A DNA stretch of 64,000 nucleotides from JAKAVN01 sp963734845 (GTDB lineage Bacteria > Desulfobacterota > Binatia > Binatales > Binataceae): contig CAVTIS010000015.1 in assembly GCA_963734845.1 (NCBI GenBank), forward strand, positions 1 through 64,000, in the 5' to 3' direction. The translations under genes were made by a program, and so were the position numbers. A model generated the notes under the pieces. The model saw nothing but the letters and a program-made list of their open reading frames with translations, searched no databases and was not told where the DNA came from. Positions 1 to 9,717 of this stretch are shown in pieces; the stretch's first letter is position 1; each line of letters begins with the position of its first letter.

Positions 1-65
1 CATCCGATGGCAACGCTCTATGAGAGAGGACACTTGCCCATGCCCGGCCTGGGGCTGAGCAAATA

Positions 66-866
66 CTATCCGCCCAGGGAGACGAGCACAGCATGGTGCG
101 CGCTCCCTTTGTTTTCCTGCCTCACGCGCGCTTTGGGGGCCTCCACCCGTTCCGCTGCCACGCCGGTGAGTTGCGGCGCAACCCGCGTTGGCGCATGGCT
201 CCCCGCGATGACGCCGGATTCTCCATCAAGCTGACGCAGGTCTGTCTCCCACAATGCTTGCGCTTCGACGAGGGTCATTTTCGGCTGGTTGCGCCAGTAA
301 GGCTCCAGCCGATCCAGCCAAAGTTTCAAATCGGCGAGGCACGCCGAATCGGGCTCGCACGCCAACGCCTCGATAAGGTCGGCCCGCGTCGCCAAGCCGG
401 TTCGCACCAGAAATCGATCCTCATCCTTCGCGGGTGCGACAGTTTTCTTGTACAGGCTGATCAACTCGGCGGCGCGCCTCTGTTGTTCATTAAACGGCCT
501 GCGATTCCAGGTTCCGTTTGCCGTCCGGTGTAGGGAAATTACTCGCGACTCTTTGGTCGCTTCATTTGCGATCTTTGGGTTCCGCTTTTTGGCCAGCGTC
601 TCCATAATTGCTTTGCATTCCGGCATCAGCATCTTCAGTGCCATGAGCATGAGCCCGAGGCAGGCCCGTTCGCCCTCAGGGTCGTCAGCAGCGATGCCCA
701 TTTCTGAGAAATCGTTTTTCAGCGAGAGAAACAGGCGATCGATGTCGGGGATGCTCGACGACTGCTCGCGTACGCGGTCGATCGCGGACCGGATTCGGTT
801 CTCGATTATCATATCGTTTCTACCAGCCTGCGTACTGCCGGAAGCATTCAACGTGCCAAAGCGCAT
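66..866 (-). CDS. Hypothetical protein
   Basis: I do not recognise a family for this 266-residue protein. It is mostly helical and charged, with no signal peptide and no membrane segment. The N-terminal half (about residues 20-110) contains a Met/Leu-rich helix; the C-terminal half (about 130-230) is rich in Trp, Arg and acidic residues. The ATG at 866 gives the longest form. A second ATG at 812 (MIIENRIR) is an equally plausible start, because the first 18 residues look non-conserved. It lies in a lower-G+C, gene-poor stretch downstream of the tRNA-Glu gene's 3' end, so it may be island cargo. Confidence 0.6.
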   Translation of the reverse strand: MRFGTLNASGSTQAGRNDMIIENRIRSAIDRVREQSSSIPDIDRLFLSLKNDFSEMGIAADDPEGERACLGLMLMALKMLMPECKAIMETLAKKRNPKIANEATKESRVISLHRTANGTWNRRPFNEQQRRAAELISLYKKTVAPAKDEDRFLVRTGLATRADLIEALACEPDSACLADLKLWLDRLEPYWRNQPKMTLVEAQALWETDLRQLDGESGVIAGSHAPTRVAPQLTGVAAERVEAPKARVRQENKGSAHHAVLVSLGG

Positions 867-1398
867 GCGAAGGCTATTAAATTCTTTCAGTTGCGGAATC
901 TAGCCATATCAGACTGATGCCGATCCGCAGTTGCAGCGGCGCAACACGCCAACGCCCACTGGAGACTCAAAATGCGGGCGTCAGGCTTTGTCGTCCCTTG
1001 TTCGAATACGGTCAGTAAAGCCTAACTCCGGTTAGGGCCGCGACAACTAAGTCCGCCTGCAGAATAAGGTCGGCATCCGAACCGATATCGTTTTGCCTTT
1101 ACTACTTCGTTTCTTAGTTAGTGGCGAGTCAGCGAACCAATGGCTCCTCCGCACTGATCGGTGGACCGATCCTTAATAAACCTACAAGTCGATACCTTGA
1201 CCTCATAGTGCCTCAATTCGTCCGTTTGTCGCCTATTGTCCTTATCTAATTTGTCGTAGATTTAGTCATAATTGCTTATTCATCGACTTACTATCTTGTA
1301 TTGCGCCACATTGCGCGCTATTGGTTGAGCCGTTGGAAGCGGTAGCGGTGGGGAGGTTGCGAGCATGAAGACATAGCAAAATCGGGAGGACGTGGACG
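867..1398. other. Gene-free stretch with one dyad
   Basis: I see no convincing coding region here. Base composition is lower in G+C than the metabolic regions to the right. A short dyad, GATCGGTGGACCGATC, lies at 1156-1171 and could be a protein-binding site. No tRNA, rRNA or terminator was recognised. Confidence 0.4.
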
Positions 1399-1752
1399 AT
1401 GAATCTAAAGCTTGAGCTGCGAAAGCGGTCGCTCACGGTGAGGTCCGTTAAATGTGACCTCTGCAAGTCCCTTTCCAATGATGTTCACGTGCTTGAGGCG
1501 GAGGGCGGTCCCATGCCGGACCGTGGAGTGATCGCTGTCAGGCTGAAGATCTGCAATTCCTGTTACTCACGCCCCGATAAGTCGCAGCTGGTTACACAAC
1601 TCTGCGCCGAAATCCTCGTACCGACTTCCTACTGGTTCGGCCGCACGATAGCTTGGTCTTCGTCTATTCGGATGGTTCGCTCGCCATACGGACAGCGTGC
1701 TCCACGTTTCTCGTACGAGCCCGAGGCGCCTGCCCTCGGCACCTGGACCTAG
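1399..1752 (+). CDS. Small protein with two CxxC pairs
   Basis: This 117-residue protein has a CxxC pair (CDLC, about residues 19-22) and a second pair (CNSC, about 52-55). Such spacing is typical of a small zinc ribbon. The C-terminal third is basic and looks disordered. A good Shine-Dalgarno sequence (GGGAGGA) lies about nine bases before the ATG, which is the main reason for calling it real. I do not recognise a family, and zinc binding is inferred only from the cysteines. It is isolated between gene-poor stretches. Confidence 0.45.
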   Translation: MNLKLELRKRSLTVRSVKCDLCKSLSNDVHVLEAEGGPMPDRGVIAVRLKICNSCYSRPDKSQLVTQLCAEILVPTSYWFGRTIAWSSSIRMVRSPYGQRAPRFSYEPEAPALGTWT

Positions 1753-1956
1753 GACGGTCGGTCTGCTGGCGTTAAAACGCGTGTCGGACGCATAGCTCCG
1801 GCGGCCAAAGCTGTTTGGCCGCGTTGGCCGTCAGGGAACTTGGCAAATCGCGCGTGCGGGACCCTCGGTAACTTGGATTACGAACCAGGGCGCTACTGAG
1901 CTTCGTCAAGACGCCGTCAGGAATTAGATCGGTGTTTTGCGCTGTCCAAGGGACGG

Positions 1957-2316
1957 CTATCTTTTGCGTCGGCGCACGGTCAAACTCAAATCCCCGGTCC
2001 AACCTGAGTCCGTTGTGCGTAGCTGCGGTATGGGCTCGATATCCAAAAACGACACTTTGTATTTACATTCATATTCGTACCGGACGTTCAACGCTTCACT
2101 GTTAAGTCCGAGCAACATTCGCAGTTCATGCCAGAACCTAACCTTCGGAACGTACTCCTTGGCCAGAACCACATCACCGGTCCAATAGTTGATGGAACCA
2201 ATTTGCCTGGTCTCGGACCACATCTGACCGGAGCCATTGTCCCGTACACCGAAGGTGCGGTCTGTGTTCGGGAGACCGAAAATCCGCACTGACCCTGGAG
2301 TTATGTATTTCCGCAC
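1957..2316 (-). CDS. Hypothetical protein
   Basis: This is a 119-residue open frame with mixed beta-strand-like composition (many Tyr, Trp, Val and charged residues) and no signal peptide or membrane segment. The only usual start is a GTG at 2316, with no clear ribosome-binding site. An in-frame stop lies about eleven codons upstream. The sequence looks protein-like rather than random, but no family is recognised. It could be the remnant of a larger gene in this degraded, lower-G+C zone. Confidence 0.35.
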   Translation of the reverse strand: MRKYITPGSVRIFGLPNTDRTFGVRDNGSGQMWSETRQIGSINYWTGDVVLAKEYVPKVRFWHELRMLLGLNSEALNVRYEYECKYKVSFLDIEPIPQLRTTDSGWTGDLSLTVRRRKR

Positions 2317-2593
2317 GGTCGGGCTGTCTTCACAATGAAGGTCTCCTTAATTATGTAAGGAAAGGAGGCCCGCGATTCAAGACGAGCGCCTCAGAAACCC
2401 CCTTTGCCAATTAACCCTTAACCGCCTACTGGTGCGCCTGACCAGCGCGTCGCACGAAACCAGCGCCGCGGAGGTCCACCTTCGAGATGCGATCAATGGA
2501 CTCAATCTTGATAGCAGAGGTGCGCGAAATGGCATCTATTTGGCGCTGGAGAAATCTGCCAAAACCTCGAGGCGCCTAAATGGTCGATTTAGT

Positions 2594-2671
2594 TGGTGTC
2601 CCCGACGGGATTTGAACCCGTGTTACCGACGTGAAAGGCCGGTGTCCTAGGCCGAGCTAGACGACGGGGAC
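2594..2671 (-). tRNA. tRNA-Glu (anticodon UUC), CCA encoded
   Basis: Read on the minus strand, a 7-bp acceptor stem (GTCCCCG with CGGGGAC) closes the molecule. The anticodon loop CTTTCAC gives anticodon UUC on a CCGGC/GTCGG stem (one mismatch-like position). The T-loop GGTTCAAATCC is canonical. Discriminator A at 2597 is followed by an encoded CCA at 2596-2594. The gene's 3' end faces the gene-poor region at 1-2593, which is the side where integrative elements usually insert. Confidence 0.95.
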
Positions 2672-3279
2672 TGGAAACTTGTGCTGAGGCGGCCGCACCC
2701 TGCGTGCGCGTTTCCAAACGTGAGAAATATTGCCGCCGATGTGAGAAGCAAGCTTCGAGATATGTTCATGGGAACACCGTGCAAACGCTCTCGTCAATTC
2801 GCGAGGCAGCGTCGCATCTGAGTTTTTATCGTCCAATAAGCTCTCCGCAATCTGCGGTTCATACTCACCCCGGGAAACGTCCGTCCTCTGGGCCTCCAAA
2901 TCAACGCTCGAAGTCCTCAACGCGGCCCTTGTGCTGAACCCCGGATTTTTCAAAACGACCGGCATGGCTTTGTGGGCTAGGCCTCCGCGTCGCCGTTGTC
3001 ATTGTCGATTTCTAAAGAAAAGCGCGCGTGAAAATCCAGAATGACCCATGGCTACGCACTTTGAATCCGCGAGCGGCGCCATTCCTAAGGGAGTTTAGCA
3101 TCCGTTGGTCCCCTCAACGAGGTTCGGACCCATGAACCCTTTATTATGTGATTGAACCTCGGTTCATCAATTAGCAACGAACTAGGTTCAATATTCTTTC
3201 GACCATTAGAGCGTAATTTGGTTGCCCTGCGTGGTCGAAGCGGATGTTTCGAGTTCGAGGTGCGGCGTTATGTAGTAAC
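2672..3279. other. Gene-free stretch with inverted repeats
   Basis: No supported gene. The part from about 3110 to 3200 is A+T-rich and contains related dyads: ATTGAACCT at 3151-3159 pairs with AGGTTCAAT at 3184-3192, and GAACCTCGGTTC at 3154-3165 is itself a short inverted repeat. The rest looks like decayed sequence between tRNA-Glu and the TamB-like fragment. Confidence 0.4.
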
Positions 3280-3627
3280 CTAATGATGCTCGATGTCCGT
3301 AGCTCCTTTTATTTCGACTTGCGCGGCCGACGTAACGTTTCGGACAGGGACGTTCAGCGGCACGATCTTGAATTTCCGATCGTTCAACGTAAGGAAACCA
3401 CTGGAGTTAAGGTTCCCCACCGGGCCTCGTGCGGTTATGTCCATACTGAGTGTGCCGCCAACATCACTCACTTCATCAGTCAACGCATCCACAAACGCCA
3501 GGCGAGGCCAAGAGATTTTGCCTCCAGATTCTATCCACCAAAGCAATCTGCGTATGAATCTCATTGCGGGCTCCGGCCTTAAAAGAATTGGCCGATACTG
3601 AAATAGACCGCCCGAGGAATCGCGCAA
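3280..3627 (-). pseudogene. TamB/AsmA-like gene fragment
   Basis: About 70 residues of this frame (roughly 40-110) read like the repeated beta-strand body of TamB (DUF490) or AsmA-like envelope proteins: a strand ending VGGTLSMDITARGPVGN, then LNSSGFLTLNDRKFKIVPL. Full TamB proteins are about 1000 residues or more with an N-terminal signal anchor; here there is no such start and the frame simply stops at 3280. I therefore read it as a remnant. The similarity rests on recalled pattern only, so a short unrelated protein is possible. Confidence 0.45.
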
Positions 3628-3650
3628 GTAACCGCTTCCGGCCCGCGTTC

Positions 3651-4883
3651 TCAGCGCACAGTGACCGTCACGCTTGCGCTGGTCCGGCCATACTGGTTGG
3701 TCGAGCGCAGGACGAAGGTGGTTGTCGCTGACGGGGTGACAGAAACGCTCGCGCCGCGCACTGGTCCGACCAAGGGCGAGATCACGTTGTAACTCGCGTC
3801 GCTGGTGCTCCAGCTGAGGGTCACGGCATGTCCAGCGAAGATCGAGGTGCGATTCGCCGTGAAACTGTTAATCACGGGCGGCGGACCGCTAGGCACGCTG
3901 GAACTGGTGTAGACCGGATCCATCAGCACAACTTCGAAGTTCGAGGCGCTGACGGTCTTAAGATTGCCGAGATCGCTGTTATCCCATCGAGGATCCGGTG
4001 CGCCGCTGATATAGATGGCGCTTCCATTATCGGCGAGGATCATGCCGTACTTCTTCAGCGTCGTCAGAATCACCTGATTGGTGGGCGAAAATCCGGAGAT
4101 GTCGAAACTCGCCTTCAACCGCAGCCGCAGGCCCATCGGCGGCGCGTCGGGGTGGGTATTCGAAGAAGCCCAATGCGAGGCGGGCGGCGTAAACGCCTGG
4201 CGCGTTATGGGCACGGTGAAGCGCAGCGCATGATTGATTGCGCCGGCGGCGACCTCATCGTAACGCGCCAGTCCTGGAAAAATCGGCAGGCCCGCGGCGT
4301 CGGCCGAAGTCCAGGTAAAGGGCCGCTGCTCATTGGCCGTCATATCCCAGATGGCGGCTGAGTCGGCGCTCCACTGCGGTTTGCTCAGCCGATGGCTGTT
4401 ATACAGTTCGTATAGCCAGCAGCCGTGCCGGTCGAGTACCAGCACATGGCGATCGCCGCTGCCCGGTTTGGGATAGCCCTCAATCAACGCGTCATATGGA
4501 ATCGGCATCGGCCGGTGATCGCTCTCGCCAGCATAGGCGTCCAATCGTATAGCCACTTTCGGCTGTGCTCCGCCCACGATCTGGTATGGTATGCCGATTG
4601 ACTGGCCTGCGTAGGTGCCGGATCCAAAATCCGGATGAAGGGTGACGCCGGAGCCGATGAAATTGATGATGTTGGCCGAGTTCGGATCCACGGTCGCAGC
4701 GGAAATGTCCGTGTTCCACAGACTATCGGGGGGGAAAGGCACGAATCCGTTGAGACTGGTCAGTTGCCCCACGGTCATCCCGCTGCAGGTGCTTTGAGCG
4801 AGCGCCGGCGCGGTCGGTATCGGTCGCAGGACGGTCAACGCGGCGGCTGCGAGAAAGGCTTTCACGGAGGCCGAAATTCTCAT
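3651..4883 (-). CDS. Secreted protein with C-terminal Ig-like domain
   Basis: This protein is exported. The ATG at 4883 gives a classical signal peptide (basic n-region, Ala/Leu-rich core, cleavage near APALAQS). An upstream start at 4928 would add 15 unlike residues. Residues about 40-320 form a globular body with motifs such as LWNTDIS, HPDFGSG and VLVLDRHGCWLYELY, which I have seen in uncharacterised secreted proteins but cannot tie to a reaction. The last 80 or so residues (from PPVINSFTANRTSI) are an Ig-like/PKD-type beta-sandwich with the usual VTLSWSTSD core, probably a spacer or binding module. Confidence 0.75.
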   Translation of the reverse strand: MRISASVKAFLAAAALTVLRPIPTAPALAQSTCSGMTVGQLTSLNGFVPFPPDSLWNTDISAATVDPNSANIINFIGSGVTLHPDFGSGTYAGQSIGIPYQIVGGAQPKVAIRLDAYAGESDHRPMPIPYDALIEGYPKPGSGDRHVLVLDRHGCWLYELYNSHRLSKPQWSADSAAIWDMTANEQRPFTWTSADAAGLPIFPGLARYDEVAAGAINHALRFTVPITRQAFTPPASHWASSNTHPDAPPMGLRLRLKASFDISGFSPTNQVILTTLKKYGMILADNGSAIYISGAPDPRWDNSDLGNLKTVSASNFEVVLMDPVYTSSSVPSGPPPVINSFTANRTSIFAGHAVTLSWSTSDASYNVISPLVGPVRGASVSVTPSATTTFVLRSTNQYGRTSASVTVTVR

Positions 4884-5281
4884 TTTGAATTCCGGCTGAG
4901 TCTGAGGTGAAGCACCGACGGTACGCATACACAGAATCCCCCGGCGTTCAGTACAGGATATTTCCGGGGTACCCGCAACGGGTTCCCGTGCGGCGGAACT
5001 CCACGGTGAGCCCGGTGGCGGAGGTCCCGCCGAGCACTAAAAGAGCGCCCGGCCGCGCTCGATCCGTTTGCGAACAAGCTCCGGTGTTTCCTATGCTCTT
5101 TGAAGGCGTCCGGCGCGCAGGCTAAAGCCTGCGGCATTGACGGAACGATTTCGGGAGCGGTTTCGAAACAAGCGATTTCAGGAACGAGCGGTTCCATCGT
5201 CAATTTTCGAGCGCAGGCGCGCGAATCTTTCGATCCGCGCGGGCGATCGAGATTGCCTGGAACCCATCAGGGAGACATCTC

Positions 5282-6748
5282 GTGAGCAATGACTCTTCAA
5301 TGACGGCGGCAACTTCTGTCTCGCGCGCGCGCCTGAGGCGTGCGGGCGGCATCCTGAGCCTCGCCCTGGCGCTGGTCACGGCGTGCGCAACGCTGGCACG
5401 CGCGCAGGATCCCCGCAACACGACCCGCGCCGACATCGATCAGTGGATGGCGAAATACCGCGACGCCAAGCCCGAATTCAAGCCGGGCGACGTGCTGACG
5501 GTCAAGGACTTCGAGCGAATCCGTCCGTTCATGATGCCCGGGTACGTCGAGCAGTATAAATTTCCCGGGATGCGCATGGAGATCATCGGGACCCGTAATC
5601 ACACGCCGCGCAAGGACTACATGGAGTGCACGGAGAAGTACCAGGCGCAGGTCAGGATCAATTCCGACGGTTCGATGGACAATTACTTCTGCGGACAGCC
5701 TTTCTCGGACGCGTCGCTAAGCGCCGCCGACCCGCTATCGGGCTACAAGGCGGCGTGGAACTTCGAGTCCCGATGGTGGAACTACGGACCGATCATCATG
5801 AGCGTGCTCTTCCTCTATGACCGCTTCGGCGGCGGCCATCAGGGGCAAGTGCCCAACGTCATCGAGGCGCCGCCGGCAGGCTGGATAAGCGGCGTGGACT
5901 ACAAGAGCAAGCTGCCAAGCGACGCTCCCAGGTTCTTCGGGGGCGGCGGCACCTTCGTCAAAACCGCAAACATCCTTTACGAGCGCGTCTACTTCAGCCA
6001 TCTGGTGCCGCGCGCCGCTTCGGGCGGCCTGCTGCCGCTGCCCGAGGCGAAGGACATTTACTATAAGGAGTTCTCGGGCTTCTTCTCGCCCTTCGACGTC
6101 CGCGGCCAGGTCTTCATCACTTACCGCTACAACGATCCGCATCGCGCCGACGACGCCTGGGCCTACGATCCGCAATCGCGGCGCGTGCGGCGCGTCTCGG
6201 TCGAGGTCAAGGAGGACTCGCTCGGCGGCAGCGACCAGACCAACGAGGACTTCTACACATTCTCCGATCGCATCGCGCAATGGAACTTCAAGTTTCTCGG
6301 ATGGAAGGACATGCTGGTCGTGATGGACGGCAAGAACGACTACGGACACTTTTATGGCCCCAACGGCAATCTTCCCGATGACGTCTGGTCAGTCCGCCGC
6401 ATGGCGGTGGTTGAGCGCATCTCCAAAAAGCCCGATCATCCGTATAGTGGCGTCATCATGTTCTGGGACTCGGAGAACTGGCATCCCTGGATGGCAGCCA
6501 CGTTCAACCGCCAGCACAAGCTGTGGAAGACCATCGTCTACTCGGGGCGCTGGACCGAGGATTACAAGGAATGGGCCGAGATCAATCATGGCGTGGAATC
6601 GACCCAGATCCAGGGCATTACGGCCACCGACTACATCAATCAGCGCGCCACAATTTTTGCCGATTTCGGAACTGGCTATCCGACCGCGAACCTCGAACAG
6701 GTGGGCAAGATCTTCGACATCAGCAAACTCGAACAGTTCCATCGCTGA
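5282..6748 (+). CDS. DUF1329 family periplasmic/outer-membrane protein
   Basis: This 488-residue protein matches the DUF1329 family (recalled). Members carry a signal peptide and a LolA/LolB-like beta fold, and are often encoded near MMPL/RND exporters. The start is a GTG with AGGGAGA eight bases upstream. A long signal peptide ends near residue 40 (LARAQ). Typical features include the early PGYVEQYKFPGMRMEI stretch, many Trp/Tyr residues and the C-terminal WHPWMAATFNRQHKLWK region. In this window the MMPL gene lies 46 kb away (52097-54481), so they are not one operon. Function is likely lipid or hydrophobe handling at the envelope; this is inference. Confidence 0.85.
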   Translation: MSNDSSMTAATSVSRARLRRAGGILSLALALVTACATLARAQDPRNTTRADIDQWMAKYRDAKPEFKPGDVLTVKDFERIRPFMMPGYVEQYKFPGMRMEIIGTRNHTPRKDYMECTEKYQAQVRINSDGSMDNYFCGQPFSDASLSAADPLSGYKAAWNFESRWWNYGPIIMSVLFLYDRFGGGHQGQVPNVIEAPPAGWISGVDYKSKLPSDAPRFFGGGGTFVKTANILYERVYFSHLVPRAASGGLLPLPEAKDIYYKEFSGFFSPFDVRGQVFITYRYNDPHRADDAWAYDPQSRRVRRVSVEVKEDSLGGSDQTNEDFYTFSDRIAQWNFKFLGWKDMLVVMDGKNDYGHFYGPNGNLPDDVWSVRRMAVVERISKKPDHPYSGVIMFWDSENWHPWMAATFNRQHKLWKTIVYSGRWTEDYKEWAEINHGVESTQIQGITATDYINQRATIFADFGTGYPTANLEQVGKIFDISKLEQFHR

Positions 6749-7078
6749 GCCTCGAAGGCTCCGCGCGTGCAATGAGCGGGCACTGCGAACCGGCGACGGT
6801 CGGAACCGTGCCGTCGATCGATTGTCCACAGGCGGCAGATTTTCGAGCGACAAGAAATTACATCAAGATGCGCCATACTTTAGGCTTTGATTCGCATGCT
6901 CTGTTTTAACTTGTCAGCGTTCTTGGCCAGCCTGAGGATAATTTCCGCGCTCTCGACTCGTGAACGAATCTTTTTCGACGCTTCGAGGAGTATTTCGCTT
7001 CCTTCGTCGCGCGTGACCTTGCTAAGCTCTGGTTATCGGGGGGACGGTCTCTAAGCTGTTCCGCAACATTGGGTTGTC
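6749..7078. other. Gene-free stretch
   Basis: No supported gene. A weak 5-bp hairpin (GAGCC/GGCTC) follows the DUF1329 stop codon and may help termination, but it has no T-run. Nothing else stands out. Confidence 0.3.
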
Positions 7079-7405
7079 ATGACATTGAATAAAAAGAAGT
7101 CACCAAAAGCTGTCAGCCTCCTGCGGTCAGGCCAACCCATAGCTCCTTCGTGGCTGTCCTATACACGATCGGCGAAAGCGGTGGCCAAGGTTGCGGGCTC
7201 ACTCTTTTCGGTCAAGTCCGCGACGCCGATGGCGCTTCTTCCTGAAGAGCCATTGACCTCTGAAGTCCAGGGACTGCTGAACAGCGCGACGAACGTGATC
7301 GAATGCGCTACGGGTGGGCACGGACGATGCGCTAACAGCGTGTGCTTATGCCGCTGCCACAAGTCGCGGACGCGAGCGCGCACAAAGCGCCGCGCGAGCA
7401 TCTAA
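7079..7405 (+). CDS. Small basic Cys/His-containing protein
   Basis: This is a 108-residue open frame with a cluster CATGGHGRCANSVCLCRCH near residues 76-94, then a very basic tail. The Cys/His cluster could bind a metal and the pattern is too regular to dismiss. There is no strong ribosome-binding site and no recognised family. It sits between the DUF1329 gene and glgX (opposite strand). Treat it as a tentative gene. Confidence 0.3.
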   Translation: MTLNKKKSPKAVSLLRSGQPIAPSWLSYTRSAKAVAKVAGSLFSVKSATPMALLPEEPLTSEVQGLLNSATNVIECATGGHGRCANSVCLCRCHKSRTRARTKRRASI

Positions 7406-7463
7406 GCTCCCAGGTTTCCCGAGTAGTCAAACAACCCCAGCGGCGTTGCAGGTCGCGTCTGGT

Positions 7464-9653
7464 CTAGCGCTCGTCCGGGTTCAGCGCCGAGGCGACCAGC
7501 CTTACGCCTGCGGCGATTTTGCCGGCGACCGCGCCAACCTTCACCTTGGTCAGCAGCGCGAGCGACCTCGCCTGAAGCGGGAATTGCTGGGCGCCTTGAT
7601 AGAGCGCTTCGCCATCCGCGCGAGCCGTATCGAGAACCACTTGCCATGCATCTCGCGTCTCAAGCCGGGGCAGTAGAAACGGAGCCGGTTCATGATTGCT
7701 GTTGAGTAGCAGGATGAAGTCGTCATCCACTACCGGGCGCCCCCGGTCATCGTCTTCATTGGTCGCGTCGCCCTGCAGGCAAAGTCCGAGGCATCGCGCG
7801 TCCGACTGACGCCATTGCTCGTCGGTCATCTCGCGGCCGTCGGGCGTCAGCCAGACTATGTCCTTCACGCCGGTGCCCTTGACGCGCGGACCCTGAAAGA
7901 AACTGCGCCGGCGGAAACACGCGTGCGACTTGCGGAACTTGATTAGCTCGATGACGAAGGACCGCAGTTCGCGATCCTCGGTGTCCGGATTCCAGGGCAG
8001 CCAGCTGATTTCGTTGTCCTGGCAGTAGGCATTGTTGTTGCCGTGCTGGGTGTGGCCGGTTTCGTCGCCCGCCAGCAGCATCGGCACGCCCTGCGACAAG
8101 AGCAGGGTCGCAAAGAAGTTGCGTTTTTGCCGCGCGCGAAGGGTCAAAACGCCAGGATCGCTCGTCGGCCCTTCGTCGCCACAGTTCCAGCTGCGGTTGT
8201 CGTCGCTGCCGTCGCGGTTTTCCTCGCCATTGGCGTCGTTGTGTTTGCCGTTGTAGCTCACCAGGTCCTCGAGCGTGAAGCCGTCGTGGCAGGTGATGAA
8301 ATTGATGCTGGCGTAGGGGCGCCGGCCGCTCAGTTCGTACAGGTCGCTGGAGCCGGTCAGCCGGTACGCGAGCTCTCCGATAAGACCGTCCTCGCCTTTC
8401 CAGTACGAGCGCACGGCGTCGCGATACCTGCCGTTCCATTCGGTCCACAGGACCGGGAAATTTCCTACCTGGTAGCCGCCCTCGCCAATATCCCACGGCT
8501 CGGCGATGAGCTTTACCTGTGAGAGCACGGGATCCTGATGGACCACGTCGAAGAAGGCGCTCAGCCGGTTGACTTCATAGAGTTCGCGCGCGAGCGCCGC
8601 GGCAAGGTCGAAGCGAAACCCGTCGACGTGCATCTCGACCACCCAGTAGCGCAGGCTGTCCATCAGCAGCTGCAGCACCCGCGGATGCATCATGTTCAGG
8701 GTGTTTCCGCAGCCGGTGAAATCCATGTACAGCCGTGGCTGATCCGGTATCAGGCGGTAGTAGGCGGTATTGTCGATCCCGCGGAAGCTCAGCGTCGGGC
8801 CGAGATGATTTCCCTCCGCACTATGGTTGTAAACGACGTCGAGAATGACCTCGATTCCGGCCGAGTGCAGCCGCTTCACCATCGATTTGAATTCATTGAC
8901 GGAGCCGGTGGCCGAATAGCGCATGTCGGGCGCGAAGAAGCCGATCGAATTATAGCCCCAGTAATTTTTGAGCTTCTTTTCGATAAGCTGCCGTTCATCG
9001 ACGAAAGCGTGCACCGGCATCAGTTCGACGGCGGTGATGCCGAGACGCTTGAGATGTTCGATCGCGGGATCGGTCGCGAGTCCCGCGTAGGTTCCGCGCA
9101 GATGCGGCGGAATATCGGGATGCAGTTGAGTGAAGCCCTTCACGTGCAGCTCATAGATGATCGTGTCGTGCCACGCAGCCCGCGGCGCCCGGTCGTCGCC
9201 CCAGGTGAAGGCCGTATCGACCACGCGGCACTTGGGCATCCCGGGCGCGTCGTCGCGCCGGTCCATGGTAAGATCTTCGCGCGCGCCGCCGACGCGATAG
9301 CCGAATAGTGCGTCACTCCACTTGATCCCGCCGTCGATCTGCTTCGCATAGGGATCGAGCAGCAGCTTGTTCGGATTGAAACGCAGTCCCTGTTTCGGAT
9401 CGTAAGGCCCATGCACTCGGTAGCCGTAGAGCAATCCTGGCCGCGCCTCCGGCAGATAGCAGTGCCAGACCTGGTTGGTCCGCCAGCGCATCGCGATCCG
9501 TTCGGTCTCCCGCCGCGTCCTCGAGTCAAACAGACAAAGTTCGACGCGGTCCGCGCACTCGGAGAAGAGCGCAAAATTCACCCCCTCGCCGTCCCAGCTC
9601 GCGCCGAGCGGCTGCGGTTGCCCGCGCCATACAGCGGTGTTTGAATTATTCAT
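7464..9653 (-). CDS. glgX: Glycogen debranching enzyme GlgX (isoamylase type)
   Basis: GlgX hydrolyses alpha-1,6 branch points of limit-dextrins during glycogen breakdown in the cytoplasm. An N-terminal CBM48 domain (about residues 10-100) is followed by the GH13 barrel, whose conserved regions are visible: DVVYNHSAEG (region I), GFRFDLA with the nucleophile Asp (region II), LIAEPWD with the acid Glu (region III) and NFITCHDGF (region IV). At 729 residues it matches the family. The ATG at 9653 was chosen because an upstream start at 9728 would overlap the preceding phosphatase gene. No other glycogen gene is adjacent. Confidence 0.95.
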   Translation of the reverse strand: MNNSNTAVWRGQPQPLGASWDGEGVNFALFSECADRVELCLFDSRTRRETERIAMRWRTNQVWHCYLPEARPGLLYGYRVHGPYDPKQGLRFNPNKLLLDPYAKQIDGGIKWSDALFGYRVGGAREDLTMDRRDDAPGMPKCRVVDTAFTWGDDRAPRAAWHDTIIYELHVKGFTQLHPDIPPHLRGTYAGLATDPAIEHLKRLGITAVELMPVHAFVDERQLIEKKLKNYWGYNSIGFFAPDMRYSATGSVNEFKSMVKRLHSAGIEVILDVVYNHSAEGNHLGPTLSFRGIDNTAYYRLIPDQPRLYMDFTGCGNTLNMMHPRVLQLLMDSLRYWVVEMHVDGFRFDLAAALARELYEVNRLSAFFDVVHQDPVLSQVKLIAEPWDIGEGGYQVGNFPVLWTEWNGRYRDAVRSYWKGEDGLIGELAYRLTGSSDLYELSGRRPYASINFITCHDGFTLEDLVSYNGKHNDANGEENRDGSDDNRSWNCGDEGPTSDPGVLTLRARQKRNFFATLLLSQGVPMLLAGDETGHTQHGNNNAYCQDNEISWLPWNPDTEDRELRSFVIELIKFRKSHACFRRRSFFQGPRVKGTGVKDIVWLTPDGREMTDEQWRQSDARCLGLCLQGDATNEDDDRGRPVVDDDFILLLNSNHEPAPFLLPRLETRDAWQVVLDTARADGEALYQGAQQFPLQARSLALLTKVKVGAVAGKIAAGVRLVASALNPDER

Positions 9654-9717
9654 CGCGATCGTCAGCGAAAAACGTTGCTGCCCGGCAATTTTAGTTGAAT
9701 CAGACTCGTGCGCCCAC

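Noticed and set aside
2432..2650. Short plus-strand open frame over the tRNA-Glu gene
   Set aside because: It runs into the tRNA and has no ribosome-binding site or protein-like pattern.
2657..2965. 102-residue minus-strand open frame beside tRNA-Glu
   Set aside because: It overlaps the tRNA by its 3' end and shows no domain or good start signal.
5735..6349. Long minus-strand frame inside the DUF1329 gene
   Set aside because: It is an antisense shadow in G+C-rich DNA; the plus-strand product has a signal peptide and family motifs.
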